Below, piece by piece: positions 26,019 to 35,056 of a stretch of 64,000 bases of DNA; positions within the stretch are counted from its first letter, which is position 1, and each line of letters opens with the position of its first letter. This DNA comes from Gordonia prachuapensis. GTDB taxonomy: Bacteria; Actinomycetota; Actinomycetes; Mycobacteriales; Mycobacteriaceae. The DNA is taken from contig NZ_JAZDUE010000010.1 in the NCBI RefSeq assembly GCF_036350515.1, forward strand, positions 1-64,000. Reading direction: 5' to 3'. The notes under the pieces are model-generated. The model had not been told where the DNA came from. It saw only the letters and a program-made list of their open reading frames with translations, and did no database searches. The translations under genes and the position numbers were made by a program.

Positions 26019-26758
26019 ATCGAGATCCCGCCGTCCACCGGGAGAACCACACCGGTGATGTAGGCGGCCTCGTCGCTGCCCAGAAACGCAACTGCCGGCG
26101 CCATCTCGCGTGGCTCGGCGAACCGGCCCATCGGGATCGTCGCGGCCAGTTCGGCCAGCTTGTCCTCGGGAATCGACGCCACCATGCGTGTCGACGCATT
26201 CGGTGAGATGGCATTGACGGTGATGCCGAACCGCGCCAACTCTTTGGCGGTGGTCTTGGTGAAGCCGATGATGCCGGCCTTGGCCGCGGCGTAGTTCGCC
26301 TGACCGGTGTTGCCGCGCAGCCCCGTGTAGGAGGTGACATTGACGATGCGTCCGGAACCCTGGGCGCGGAAATGCGGCACCACTGCGCGGGTGAAATTGA
26401 AGGTGCCGCCGAGGTGCGTGGCGAGCACCGCGGCCCAATCGTCGTCGGTCAACTTCCACACCACGCCGTCACGCAGGATGCCTGCGTTGTTCACCAGGAG
26501 ATCGACGCGGCCGCTGCGCTCCACGGCCTCGGTGACCGCGGCATCAACGGCGGCGGAATCGGTGACGTCCGCAGCGAGGGCATGCGCGCCGATCTCGGCC
26601 GCCGCCTCGTTGACCTCGTCCTCGTCACGATCGATCAGGAACACCGCTGCACCCCAGGCGACGAATGCCCGTCCGAGCTCCAATCCGATGCCGCGGGCAC
26701 CGCCGGTGATGAGGACCGTGCGGCCGGTGTAGTCGAAACTTGCTTTCCCCATCGTCAT
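26015..26758 (-). CDS. short-chain dehydrogenase/reductase (3-hydroxyacyl-CoA type)
   Basis: 247-residue classical SDR. Cofactor motif TGGARGIG near residues 18-25, NNAG in LLVNNAGILRD, catalytic Ser in VTSYTG and YAAAK. The acidic residue after the second strand (LIDRDED) favours NAD. It likely oxidises a 3-hydroxyacyl-CoA in the beta-oxidation-like set. It is first in the minus-strand operon and shares its promoter region, with the 14-bp-arm palindrome, with the divergent acyl-CoA dehydrogenase. ATG 26752 is an alternative start. Confidence 0.88.
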   Translation of the reverse strand: MTMGKASFDYTGRTVLITGGARGIGLELGRAFVAWGAAVFLIDRDEDEVNEAAAEIGAHALAADVTDSAAVDAAVTEAVERSGRVDLLVNNAGILRDGVVWKLTDDDWAAVLATHLGGTFNFTRAVVPHFRAQGSGRIVNVTSYTGLRGNTGQANYAAAKAGIIGFTKTTAKELARFGITVNAISPNASTRMVASIPEDKLAELAATIPMGRFAEPREMAPAVAFLGSDEAAYITGVVLPVDGGISI

Positions 26759-26810
26759 TCCGCCTTTCGTCGAATGATCGTGAGCGTGACAGCTGCCACT
26801 TTTCTTTTGC

Positions 26811-26854
26811 CTACCAAGTGTTAGACTAACACTTGGTAGACTAACGCATGGTAG
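26811..26854. promoter_or_regulatory. TetR-type operator between SDR and acyl-CoA dehydrogenase
   Basis: CTACCAAGTGTTAG (26811-26824), a single A, and CTAACACTTGGTAG (26826-26839) make a perfect inverted repeat with 14-bp arms. A further degenerate half, CTAACGCATGGTAG, follows at 26841-26854. It lies in the 120 bp divergent spacer, 40 bp before the dehydrogenase start. The size and symmetry suit a TetR dimer. The TetR encoded at 28132 is the obvious candidate, which would make this a CoA-ester-responsive switch (inference). Confidence 0.8.
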
Positions 26855-26879
26855 GCCAGAAAGTCACGAGGAGGACGCC

Positions 26880-28094
26880 ATGGATTTCGCGTACACGCCC
26901 AAGGTCGACGAGCTCCGGGCCGCTGCCCGGCGGTTCCTGGACGAGGAGGTGATTCCCGTCGAGTCGCGCTATCAGCGCGAGAAGGCGGAGATCCCGATGT
27001 GGGAGACGCCGCCGGTGATCGATGAACTCAAGGTCAAGGCGCGCGAGCGAGGGCTGTGGAACCTTTTCCTGCCGGCTCACCGGGAGGGGCTCACCAACCT
27101 CGAGTACGCCCCGATCGCGGAGATCACCGGTCGCAGCCCGTGGATCATGCCCGAGGCGCTGAACTGCTCGGCCCCCGACACCGGGAACATGGAGTTGCTG
27201 CACCACTACGCCACCGATGCCGTCCGCGACCGATGGTTGCCGCCGTTGCTCGACGGCCAGATCCGTTCCGTCTACGGCATGACCGAGCCCGACGTCGCGT
27301 CGTCGGATGCCCGTAACATCTCCACCCGTATCGACATCGACGGCGACGACTTCGTCATCAACGGCCGCAAATGGTGGTCGAGCGGCGCGATGAGTCCGCG
27401 CTGCAAGGTGGCCATCGTGATGGGTCTGTCGAATCCCGACGGACCGCGCCATCAGCAGCAGTCGATGGTGGTGGTTCCGATGGACACCCCGGGCATCGAG
27501 ATCGTCCGTTCCACCAGTGTTTTCGGGTATGCCGACAGCGGACACGGCGGTCACGCAGAGGTCGTGTACCGCGACGTCCGCGTTCCCCGGGAGAACCTGC
27601 TGGGCGAACTTCACGGCGGATTCGCCATGTCGCAGGCCCGGCTGGGTCCGGGCCGTATCCACCACGCCATGCGCCTGATCGGGATGGCCGAACGCGCCTT
27701 CGACCTGATGTGTGAACGCTCTTTGGAACGGTTCCCGTTCGGCAAGCCGATCGCCGAGCAGGGGGTGTTCCAGGACTGGGTCGCCGAGGCGCGGATGCGT
27801 ATCGAACAGGTTCGGTTGCTCGTGCTGAAGACGGCGTGGCTGATGGACACCGTCGGCAACAAGGGTGCCGCGGTGGAGATCTCCGCCATCAAGGTCGCCG
27901 CCCCGCAGATGGCGACCTGGGTCATCGACCACGCCATCCAGGCCCACGGGGGTATGGGCGTCAGTCAGGACACCCCGCTGGCGGAAATGTACGAGCAGGC
28001 TCGGATGCTGCGGCTGGCCGACGGTCCGGATGAAGTGCACAAGATGTCGCTGGCCCGCCGCGAACTCAAGCGGTACCGCGCCGCGACCGCGTAG
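26880..28094 (+). CDS. acyl-CoA dehydrogenase
   Basis: 404-residue flavoprotein that introduces an alpha,beta double bond in an acyl-CoA. Marks in order: GMTEPDVASSDARNI (substrate and FAD contact), GRKWWSSGAM, LGPGRIHHAMRLIG and the FAD-binding QAHGGMGVSQDTPLA near the C-terminus. It ends LADGPDEVHKMSLARRELKRY, typical of the ACAD10/11 and FadE-like group. CACGAGGAGG precedes the ATG. It is divergent from SDR, phosphotransferase and thiolase across the palindromic operator and followed 37 bp later by TetR. Confidence 0.92.
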   Translation: MDFAYTPKVDELRAAARRFLDEEVIPVESRYQREKAEIPMWETPPVIDELKVKARERGLWNLFLPAHREGLTNLEYAPIAEITGRSPWIMPEALNCSAPDTGNMELLHHYATDAVRDRWLPPLLDGQIRSVYGMTEPDVASSDARNISTRIDIDGDDFVINGRKWWSSGAMSPRCKVAIVMGLSNPDGPRHQQQSMVVVPMDTPGIEIVRSTSVFGYADSGHGGHAEVVYRDVRVPRENLLGELHGGFAMSQARLGPGRIHHAMRLIGMAERAFDLMCERSLERFPFGKPIAEQGVFQDWVAEARMRIEQVRLLVLKTAWLMDTVGNKGAAVEISAIKVAAPQMATWVIDHAIQAHGGMGVSQDTPLAEMYEQARMLRLADGPDEVHKMSLARRELKRYRAATA

Positions 28095-28131
28095 CCGTGG
28101 CCGATGTGCGCGACTGGTTTACTGTGACGCG

Positions 28132-28722
28132 ATGACCGACGCACGCGTCACCCAGACGTCCGAACAGATCCGGCGCACCGCGCTGGATCTGTTCGCGACC
28201 GACGGCTACGACAGCACCTCGATCCGCGACATCGCGGCTGCGGTGGGCATTCGTGGTGCCAGCTTCTATCACCACTTCCGGTCCAAGGAGGAGATCCTCT
28301 GGAACCTCACGGAGCGGGCACTGGGCCAGCTGGCCGAGTCGTGGCAGCGGGCGAAGGCCGAGCTGAGCGGTGACGAACCGCTCGAGGCGCTGCGCGCCTT
28401 CGTGCGGACCGGTGTGGTTTTCCACGCCGAGCAGCGCACCGAGGCCGCCCTGATCAACTCGCGGCTGAATCGGCTCTCCGACGAGCACTACGCGGGGGCG
28501 GTGGCTCTGCGCGGTGACTACGAGCGGGAGCTGGCCGACATCGTCGCCGCGTGTGTGGCCACCGGCCGGCATGCGGTGCCCGACGTCCGGGTGACGGTGT
28601 ACGCGATTCTCCAGATGACTGCCGCGATCGCCACCTGGTACGACCCGGAGGGGCCGACCACGCTCGACGAGCTGACCTCGATCTATGAGGAGCTGGCGGT
28701 CAAGATGGTGGCGCCGGCCTGA
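28132..28722 (+). CDS. TetR family transcriptional regulator (FadR/KstR-like)
   Basis: 196-residue regulator. HTH: IRRTALDLFATDGYDSTSIR, then IAAAVGIRGASFYHHFRSKEEIL, a form common in TetR repressors of fatty-acid and cholesterol-type catabolism. The C-terminal part resembles TetR_C_17-like ligand domains. It is the last gene after the acyl-CoA dehydrogenase and probably binds the palindrome at 26811-26839. Confidence 0.87.
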   Translation: MTDARVTQTSEQIRRTALDLFATDGYDSTSIRDIAAAVGIRGASFYHHFRSKEEILWNLTERALGQLAESWQRAKAELSGDEPLEALRAFVRTGVVFHAEQRTEAALINSRLNRLSDEHYAGAVALRGDYERELADIVAACVATGRHAVPDVRVTVYAILQMTAAIATWYDPEGPTTLDELTSIYEELAVKMVAPA

Positions 28723-28911
28723 CGGCCACCGATCCTGGCGCCGACCATGGGCGTTCCGGCTCTTCCCCCGGACTTGCATTGTCCTGCCGAGTGTTTCGGT
28801 CGGCACGACGCACATCCAGTGGAAGAACGGCTGGTGATGTCTGCTCGGCGACGAGGCTACAGATGCCCGCCGGCGTCGACCACGTGGGTCGTTCCGTGGT
28901 TGCGCGGCAGG

Positions 28912-29865
28912 TCAGCCGGGTGCGACGACCGGGTTGCGGAGGGTGCCGATGCCGTCGACGGTGATCGCGACCTCGTCGCCGGGGCGCAGATAGCGCGGCG
29001 GCTGCTGGGCATAGCCCAGTCCCGTCGAGGTGCCCAGTGAGATGATGTCACCGGGTTTGAGCAAGAAGATGCTCGAGGCAAACGAGATCGCCTCCGCGAG
29101 CGAGAAAGTGGTGTCGCCGGGGCGGAAGTCCTGCATCACCTCACCGTTGACCCTCGTCGTGAGCACGAGCGATTCGGCGTCGATCTCGTCGGCGGTCGTG
29201 ATGCACGGTCCCAGCGGCGAGAATGTGGGGAACTCCTTGTAGAGCAGGTTCAAGGTGGCGTTGCGGGCAGAGGCGCCGCTCGGCTGATTCAATTCGTCAA
29301 CGTAGGCCGGCGTGTGCTCGCGCGCACTGACATCGTTGTAGATGGTGTACCCGGCGACGTGGTCGAGAGCGTCGTCAGGCGAGACCCCATGTGCGGTCTT
29401 TCCGATGACGAGTGCGAGTTCGCCCTCCCAGTCGACCATGTCCGGTGCGGCGGAGGGCAACCTGATGGACTCGCCGGACCCGATGATCGAGTTGGCGTTA
29501 CGCAGTGCGATCGACATGCTCTCGGCCTCGGTCTGGTTCAGGCCCATCTCGCGCATGTGGGCCGGATACAGCGGTCCGACTGTCCACAGCATCGGATTGT
29601 GTCCGGTCGGGCCGAGGAGGGTGACCTCGGCCGCCTCGACGATCCACCCCTGCTGTTGTGCGTGCGTGGGGTCGGCATCGGCGGTGCTGACCAATTCCGA
29701 TGCGGCGGCCATCGCCTGCGCGCCCCGACCGAGGAGGTCGGCGATGGTCCACAGTGGTCCGTCGAGCCGGTCCGCGAGCGAGTCGCGCAGGTCGATGACG
29801 TCACCGCTGCCCAGGAGGGCACCGGGGCGTCCGGACAGTTTGTCGGCGAAGGTGACGAGTTTCAT
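28912..29865 (-). CDS. fumarylacetoacetate hydrolase family protein
   Basis: 317 residues. FAH marks: VDWEGELALVIGK (metal ligand Glu residues), GYTIYNDVSAREH, FSPLGPCI and the C-terminal ISLGTSTGLGYAQQP then YLRPGDEVAITVDGIG. Probable hydrolase or decarboxylase for a meta-cleavage or hydroxylated ring-fission product. Its start overlaps the stop of the preceding FAH gene by four bases. The two FAH genes may act on successive intermediates. Confidence 0.88.
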   Translation of the reverse strand: MKLVTFADKLSGRPGALLGSGDVIDLRDSLADRLDGPLWTIADLLGRGAQAMAAASELVSTADADPTHAQQQGWIVEAAEVTLLGPTGHNPMLWTVGPLYPAHMREMGLNQTEAESMSIALRNANSIIGSGESIRLPSAAPDMVDWEGELALVIGKTAHGVSPDDALDHVAGYTIYNDVSAREHTPAYVDELNQPSGASARNATLNLLYKEFPTFSPLGPCITTADEIDAESLVLTTRVNGEVMQDFRPGDTTFSLAEAISFASSIFLLKPGDIISLGTSTGLGYAQQPPRYLRPGDEVAITVDGIGTLRNPVVAPG

Positions 29866-30788
29866 GATGCTCCTCGGCTGGTGAGGTGTGGGCGGCTATG
29901 GGTGGTGATGGTGTTGTGCAGTAGTCCGATCCCGTCGATCTCGGCTTCGACGACGTCTCCGGGAGAGAGGAACTCGTGCCGCGGCATGCCCACGCCCGCA
30001 GGGGTCCCGGTGAGGATCACGTCTCCGGGTTCGAGGGTGACCATGTGACTCGCCGCGGCGACGAGCGCTGGGACGGAGGTCACGAGCTGATCGGTCGAGG
30101 AGTTCTGTTTCTCGACCCCGTTGACGCGCAGGCGCAACGGCAACGCGCCGGGATGGTCGATCAACCACGCGGGCACGATTCCTGGGCCGAGGGGGCAGAA
30201 TCCGTCGAGGCCTTTGTGTGCCAGCCAGTCCCAAGCGAATGGTGCGGCCACGGCGTCGGTTCGGGGGAAGAGTCCGCGTGCCGAGAGATCGTTGGCGACC
30301 GTGTAGCCGGCGACATGCGCGAGGGCATTGTCGGGTGTGACGTCGCGGATCCGGTCGGCGATGACCACCGCGAGTTCCACTTCCCAATCGACCTGCGCGT
30401 CCCCGGAGACGGGAATCTCGACGGCGGCTCCGGGCCCGACCACTGTCGTTGTCGGCGGCTTGGTGAAGAAGTACGGGGGGTCGGCGGGATCGGGTGCTGC
30501 CGTGCCCATCTCGGCCGCATGATCGTAGTAGTTCGCGCCCGCACACAAGACCTTGGGCGGATAGGTCAGTGGAGCGGTGAGTTGGGCGTCGGGCACCGGC
30601 CGCAGCTCGTGCACGGCGAGAGACCGAAGGCCGACCTCCAAGGCGCGCCATTCCCGCAGGATCCCGAGAACCGTCGACGGCCAGTGCGCGGGAGCAGCGA
30701 ATACGATGTCAGAGAACATGATTCCGCTGCGCGGGTGCTGCGAGGAGGGCGTCGTGTACTGCACCAGCGACCATGTCGGCTCAGTCAT
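29862..30788 (-). CDS. fumarylacetoacetate hydrolase family protein
   Basis: 308 residues. The central motif VDWEVELAVVIADRI and GYTVANDLSARGLF, plus GFCPLGPGIVPAW and ILTGTPAGVGMPR, identify the family. It is distinct from its neighbour in the N-terminal region (TYPPKVLCAGANYYDHAAEMG). It lies 99 bp downstream of amidohydrolase 1, with a hairpin in between, and is coupled to the next FAH gene. Confidence 0.88.
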   Translation of the reverse strand: MTEPTWSLVQYTTPSSQHPRSGIMFSDIVFAAPAHWPSTVLGILREWRALEVGLRSLAVHELRPVPDAQLTAPLTYPPKVLCAGANYYDHAAEMGTAAPDPADPPYFFTKPPTTTVVGPGAAVEIPVSGDAQVDWEVELAVVIADRIRDVTPDNALAHVAGYTVANDLSARGLFPRTDAVAAPFAWDWLAHKGLDGFCPLGPGIVPAWLIDHPGALPLRLRVNGVEKQNSSTDQLVTSVPALVAAASHMVTLEPGDVILTGTPAGVGMPRHEFLSPGDVVEAEIDGIGLLHNTITTHSRPHLTSRGAS

Positions 30789-30837
30789 TGTCTACAGGAA
30801 CTTTCGTCGTGTCCGTTGGGATTGGGGGCAGCACGAT

Positions 30838-30872
30838 CCGCCCATGCCCGTGTCAGGCACGAGCATGGGCGG
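30838..30872. terminator. hairpin between amidohydrolase and FAH genes
   Basis: CCGCCCATGC (30838-30847) and GCATGGGCGG (30863-30872) pair perfectly, with CGTG/CACG extending the stem inward. It lies in the 99 bp gap inside an otherwise co-directional gene set and may attenuate transcription from the amidohydrolase into the two FAH genes. Confidence 0.55.
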
Positions 30873-30887
30873 AGTCGACAGCGGTGC

Positions 30888-32321
30888 TTACAGGCAGGCG
30901 ACCGGCCGGGCAGCGGGGTGGGCTTCGGCGGAACCGGTCACTTCGACGTCGCCGCTCCAGAACAGATGATCGGCGCTGTTCTCGACGCGGCTGATGGCGG
31001 CGGGTACGTCGGCGAGCAGGCGACCCTCGCGCTTGACCGGCTTGCCCTGCACCAGCACGGTGTCGATGTCGCTGATGTTGGCGTGATACACAACCGCGTT
31101 CAGCGGATCGAGTAGCGGAGTCATGTTGGGGGAGTCGGTGCGGATGAACAACAGATCGGCGTCCTTGCCGGCCTCGATGGTGCCGATCTGATGCTCTTTG
31201 CCCAACGCGCGCGCGCCCTGCAGGGTGGCGAACTCGAACACATCGCCCATCGACAGCCGGTATCCTTCCGGACGGGCCTCGAATTGGCTTGTGGTGATGG
31301 CTCGTTCGACGTCGAAGGCGACCCGCATCTGGGAGAAGAAATCCTCCGAGGACGCGTTGGCGGAGTCGATGCTCAACGACGGACGCACGCCTGCGGCGAG
31401 CAGGCGCCCGGTGGGCGGCGGCGAGTGGAAGTGTGAGTCGACGTGCGGGGAGACCGATGCGCTGCCGCCGGTGTCGGCGATGAGCCGGAACTCGTCGTCG
31501 GTCGCTCCGGTGAGGTGCACCCAGGTCACGTCCTCGCCCATCAGTCCCTCGGCGTGCATCGCCTTCAGCGTCTCGGCCGGTTGGTAGTTCTCGTCGGTGG
31601 AGAGGATGTGGATCGAGATGCGCAACCCGAGGTCGCGCGCGATCTGGAACTCCTTCTTGCAGGCGTCCATCGAGATGAGTGCCGGTGGTTCGAGTGCCAG
31701 ATACGCCGGCGAGATCAGTGCGTTGTCGTCGGGCAGGAGTTTACGGGTGCGCTCGGCGGCCTCGGCCGGTCGTGCGGTGTCGTAGTAGCGCTCGGCGTCG
31801 AACATCCGCTCGGCACCGAACCCGTGACCGAAGACGGTCCGCCCGCCGACATCACGCAGAGCCGCGATCGCGGCGTCCTCGTCCTCGGGTGAGGTGATGT
31901 TGTGCGCCCAGTCCAGCATCGTGGTGACCCCGGCATCGAGCGCCGCCAGCCGCGCCAATGCGGTGATGTTGTAGTGGTCTTCGGGGCGGAAGCCCGGCGC
32001 GTACACGCCGTAGAGGTTGGCGAAGACCTCGGCCAGGTGCGAGTCGTAGCTCATACCTTTGAACATCGACAGCCACAGGTGACGGTGGGTGTCGACGAAG
32101 CCGGGGGTGACGATGAACTTCGAGCCGTCGACGATCTCGGCGTCGGTGACGTCGAGGTTCTCCGCGACGTCGGCGATGCGGCCGTCACGCAAGAGGATGT
32201 CACCGCGGATGGTGCCGCGGTCGGTTCCGGTGATGATGACGGCCTGCTTGACCAGCGTTGATCCGGTCGGATCGAAGCTGGCCTGGTGGAGGCCAACCGC
32301 CGGCGTCTGGGTGTGTGTCAT
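30888..32321 (-). CDS. amidohydrolase family protein 1 (deaminase/chlorohydrolase-like)
   Basis: 477-residue cyclic-amidohydrolase-fold enzyme that hydrolyses C-N or C-halogen bonds at a metal centre. H79-x-H81 in GFVDTHRHLW, further His residues in ISIHIL and WVHLTG, and a late Asp in LSIDSANASSED are the expected ligands. Sequence style is that of the ATZ/TRZ and cytosine/8-oxoguanine deaminase group. GAGGGACC precedes the ATG. Tandem site B lies 143-176 bp upstream. Its 79-residue lead to HxH is the same length as in the two paralogues at 35616 and 37111. Confidence 0.85.
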   Translation of the reverse strand: MTHTQTPAVGLHQASFDPTGSTLVKQAVIITGTDRGTIRGDILLRDGRIADVAENLDVTDAEIVDGSKFIVTPGFVDTHRHLWLSMFKGMSYDSHLAEVFANLYGVYAPGFRPEDHYNITALARLAALDAGVTTMLDWAHNITSPEDEDAAIAALRDVGGRTVFGHGFGAERMFDAERYYDTARPAEAAERTRKLLPDDNALISPAYLALEPPALISMDACKKEFQIARDLGLRISIHILSTDENYQPAETLKAMHAEGLMGEDVTWVHLTGATDDEFRLIADTGGSASVSPHVDSHFHSPPPTGRLLAAGVRPSLSIDSANASSEDFFSQMRVAFDVERAITTSQFEARPEGYRLSMGDVFEFATLQGARALGKEHQIGTIEAGKDADLLFIRTDSPNMTPLLDPLNAVVYHANISDIDTVLVQGKPVKREGRLLADVPAAISRVENSADHLFWSGDVEVTGSAEAHPAARPVACL

Positions 32322-32463
32322 GGGGTCCCTCGTGGTGATCGGTGATGGGAATTCGGATCAGGGCCGGAGTGCGGACGGAGTGCGGCGCAGCCGTCGTGGA
32401 GTGGTCCACGACACGTATCCGCATATGGAAAAAGTTACCTGCGCCACACTCCGGGCATCCAGT

Positions 32464-32497
32464 GGCAGATGACGGACGTCTATCTAGGTCATATGAC
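32464..32497 (-). promoter_or_regulatory. tandem GTCATYTGnC site B, upstream of amidohydrolase 1
   Basis: Read toward the gene: GTCATATGAC (32497-32488), then 24 bp later GTCATCTGCC (32473-32464). The second half and the next bases (GTCATCTGCCACT) are identical to site A over 13 positions. No GTGA-N6-TCAC dyad is found at the usual distance; GTGG-N6-CCAC lies nearby instead. Confidence 0.65.
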
Positions 32498-32530
32498 CTA
32501 GGTGCTTCCTGCCCGCTGCGAAATGGCCGG

Positions 32531-33715
32531 TCAGGCCAGGGGCGACGTGGGTTCGAGGCCGAGCAGCACTCGACCGTAGGACTCGTAGAGTGCGTCGAGG
32601 TTGAGTCCCGCGTGCATGGCCAGCGCCTCGCTGTCGCGGAAGATCTGCTGGGTGACGCAGTCGGTGCGAATCGAGGAGGCGCCGCTGGAGCGGGTGGCGA
32701 TCTCCACGGCTTCTCGCGAGAGTTGCACGATGAAGCCGGTGATGGCGCGCATCTTCTGACGTTCGAGCATGTCCGGACTCACGTTGTCCTGCGCCATCTG
32801 CCAGAGCCGTTCGGCGAAGTCGTTGGACAGCGTTGCCGCTGCGTCCGCGCGTACGGCGGCGGTGGCGAGATCGAGCTGGGCCGGCGCGGTCTGGGACTGG
32901 TCGGTGTGGACGGTGTAGGTGATGGCGCGGCCGACCATACGCTCGGCGAACACGTCCACCGCGGCCTGCGCGACGCCGTAGGGCATCGAGCCGCCGCCCA
33001 GCAGCAGGAACGCCGGCCACGTCGGCAGCTTGTACCAGGGACTGTCGTAGTTGGAGCGGCCCTCGACCCAGTTGCCCGCCATGAAATCACCCGAATCGAT
33101 CACCCGATCGGCCGGGACGAAGACCTCGGTGCCGACGGTGGTGCAGCTGCCCGTGCCGCGCAGGCCGTAGGTGTGCCAGTCGTCCTCGATCGACATGTCG
33201 CTCATGGGGACTGCGACCATCTTCATGGATGGACCGTCGTCGGTCATGAGCCGCGCGGCGAGCACGTTCCAGTGCGCATGCAGACAGCCGGTGTTGTACG
33301 GCCACCGGCCGGTCAGCAGATAGCCGCCGTCGGTGGGCACGATCTCGGCGGACGGCGTGAAGCTTCCGCAGAGCCGGGCATCCTCGGTGGCGAAGACCTC
33401 TTCCTGAACGGAATCGGGGAACTGGCCGAGCATCCACGTCGAGACGACGGCGGTGGCGGCGACCCAGCCCGTGGATGCACAGCCGCGGCCGATCTCGGCG
33501 AGTACCTTGCAGGCGATCGGTAGAGGCGTCTCCAGCCCGCCGAATCGCTTGGGCCGGGCGATGCGGTAGACGCCGATCTCGGTGAGGGCGTCGATGTTCT
33601 CGTCGATCACCCGGCGGGCCTCGTCGACGCGCGGGCTGTTGCGGCGCAGCATCGGCACCAGTTCGGACGCGGCCGCAAGGATGTCTGTGTCTGGTTGTGT
33701 CGCAAGGGTTGTCAT
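32531..33715 (-). CDS. acyl-CoA dehydrogenase-fold flavin-dependent monooxygenase (HsaA/HpaB class)
   Basis: 394 residues. Acyl-CoA dehydrogenase fold with ELVPMLRRNSPRVDEARRVI at the front, GRGCASTGWVAAT, RWPYNTGCLHA and C-terminal SSGASSIRTDCVTQQIFRD. This set is typical of group D two-component flavin monooxygenases (HsaA, phenol and pigment hydroxylases) rather than true dehydrogenases. It should use reduced flavin supplied by the reductase at 35057-35566. The ATG at 33715 matches the family start; the open frame extends upstream. An AraC regulator lies just upstream on the same strand. Confidence 0.82.
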   Translation of the reverse strand: MTTLATQPDTDILAAASELVPMLRRNSPRVDEARRVIDENIDALTEIGVYRIARPKRFGGLETPLPIACKVLAEIGRGCASTGWVAATAVVSTWMLGQFPDSVQEEVFATEDARLCGSFTPSAEIVPTDGGYLLTGRWPYNTGCLHAHWNVLAARLMTDDGPSMKMVAVPMSDMSIEDDWHTYGLRGTGSCTTVGTEVFVPADRVIDSGDFMAGNWVEGRSNYDSPWYKLPTWPAFLLLGGGSMPYGVAQAAVDVFAERMVGRAITYTVHTDQSQTAPAQLDLATAAVRADAAATLSNDFAERLWQMAQDNVSPDMLERQKMRAITGFIVQLSREAVEIATRSSGASSIRTDCVTQQIFRDSEALAMHAGLNLDALYESYGRVLLGLEPTSPLA

Positions 33716-33859
33716 GGTGGCTCTCCCGGAATCGTGTGATGAACGTCTCGAACCGTAGGGCGGGCTCGGCGGCGCGCCAAGCCCGTCAGCGCACGATCCG
33801 GACATCCGACGCATCACATGTGACTCCGGCCACCATCGCAATGCGATGTGGTGCGGGGC

Positions 33860-34882
33860 TCAGTGTGACGACGTGAGGGTTTCGTGTGGGCTGATCCCGT
33901 AGCGTCGCCGGTATGCCGAGGCGAACCGACCCATGTTGGAGAAGCCCCACCGCATGCAGATCGACGTGACGGTGTCCCCGGGGCCGGGGTCGGAGAGATC
34001 GGCGTGCGCGCGTTCGAGTCGGATGACACGCAGCATCTCGAACGGCGTGCATCCCACGTGCTTACGGAAGTTCACCTGGACGCTGCGCACACTCGCGCCG
34101 GCAGCCTCGGCCAGTTCGATCATGGTCCACGGATATTCGGGCGCCTCGGTGATGGCCTCGCGCACGCGCCGGACGACCCTCGGCGATCCGGGCTCACCGG
34201 GCGGGGTGAGGTCGTCGAGATAGTTGTTGGGACAGTTCAGCAGCAGCGTCGTCAGAAACAGATCCTTGATCTGGGACGTGACGATCGGCGACACCAGGCG
34301 CTGCGCGCCACTCTGTTCGATCAGGGAGGACATGGAGGCGAAAGCCACTCGCACCCAGGGCGAGAATGTCGGCGCCATATCGAAGACCAGCGGACGCCTG
34401 AGCTCGCAGCCCAGGAGTCGTCTGAGGTGATCCTCGAACATTTGCTGGGGCGCAACGACGCTGATCGCGTCATGTCGGTCGGCGGTGTGAATGGTGACCG
34501 GCTCGCCTGCCGCCAGGATCCACGCGTGGTCGGGGCCGCACTCGTGCGCGTCGCCGCCGCGCTGGATCGACACAGGCTGGGTCCGCGGCATACTGATCGC
34601 CAGTTTGCCCTCCAATCCGTCGGACCTGATGCTGACCGCGGAGCCGTAGCTCACCCGCGCCACCGCCATGTCGGCGACGTCGATCGCATCGAGTTCGAAG
34701 CGCAGGGGGGTACGCGCCGCATCCGGGCTGAGCTGGTGTGTGGCGAAAAGCCTGGCCGCAGCCATCTTTGCGGCGGCCGGCTCGTCGCTGCGGGTGGATA
34801 CGACGGTCCGTGCGGTGGACGGACGCTGTGTCGACACGAGGTCGCCAGACAAACGGGTGGCCGACGGTGTGGTGATGTTCAT
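33860..34882 (-). CDS. AraC family transcriptional regulator
   Basis: 340-residue regulator. The C-terminal 100 residues carry the double HTH: ELAEAAGASVRSVQVNFRKH and later SICMRWGFSNMGRFASAYRR with GISPHETL. The N-terminal part is an AraC-binding-like domain that should sense an aromatic effector. GGAGAG lies upstream of the ATG. It is encoded between the flavin monooxygenase and the divergent flavin reductase, which are its probable targets. Confidence 0.88.
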   Translation of the reverse strand: MNITTPSATRLSGDLVSTQRPSTARTVVSTRSDEPAAAKMAAARLFATHQLSPDAARTPLRFELDAIDVADMAVARVSYGSAVSIRSDGLEGKLAISMPRTQPVSIQRGGDAHECGPDHAWILAAGEPVTIHTADRHDAISVVAPQQMFEDHLRRLLGCELRRPLVFDMAPTFSPWVRVAFASMSSLIEQSGAQRLVSPIVTSQIKDLFLTTLLLNCPNNYLDDLTPPGEPGSPRVVRRVREAITEAPEYPWTMIELAEAAGASVRSVQVNFRKHVGCTPFEMLRVIRLERAHADLSDPGPGDTVTSICMRWGFSNMGRFASAYRRRYGISPHETLTSSH

Positions 34883-35056
34883 GATCTCTCCGTGGGCTGA
34901 TGCCGTGTCGATGGTGGGAAGTCCCGGACGACGGCGGGTGCGCTTGCCGACCCAGATCTGCGTTCAGTGGCTGGCAGCGGACGGCGTGACTTCATAGCCT
35001 CGTCGTACGAGCAGCCGCAACGGTTGCGGTAGACGACGAGATCGCAGGGAGGCGTC

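Noticed and set aside
32531..33715. Calling this gene a beta-oxidation acyl-CoA dehydrogenase
   Set aside because: Its conserved segments and the nearby flavin reductase fit the HsaA/HpaB-type monooxygenases better; a true dehydrogenase is at 26880.
33780..33860. GTCATTTG-like and ACATGTGAC sequences upstream of the flavin monooxygenase
   Set aside because: No second half-site at 23-24 bp and poor match to the consensus.
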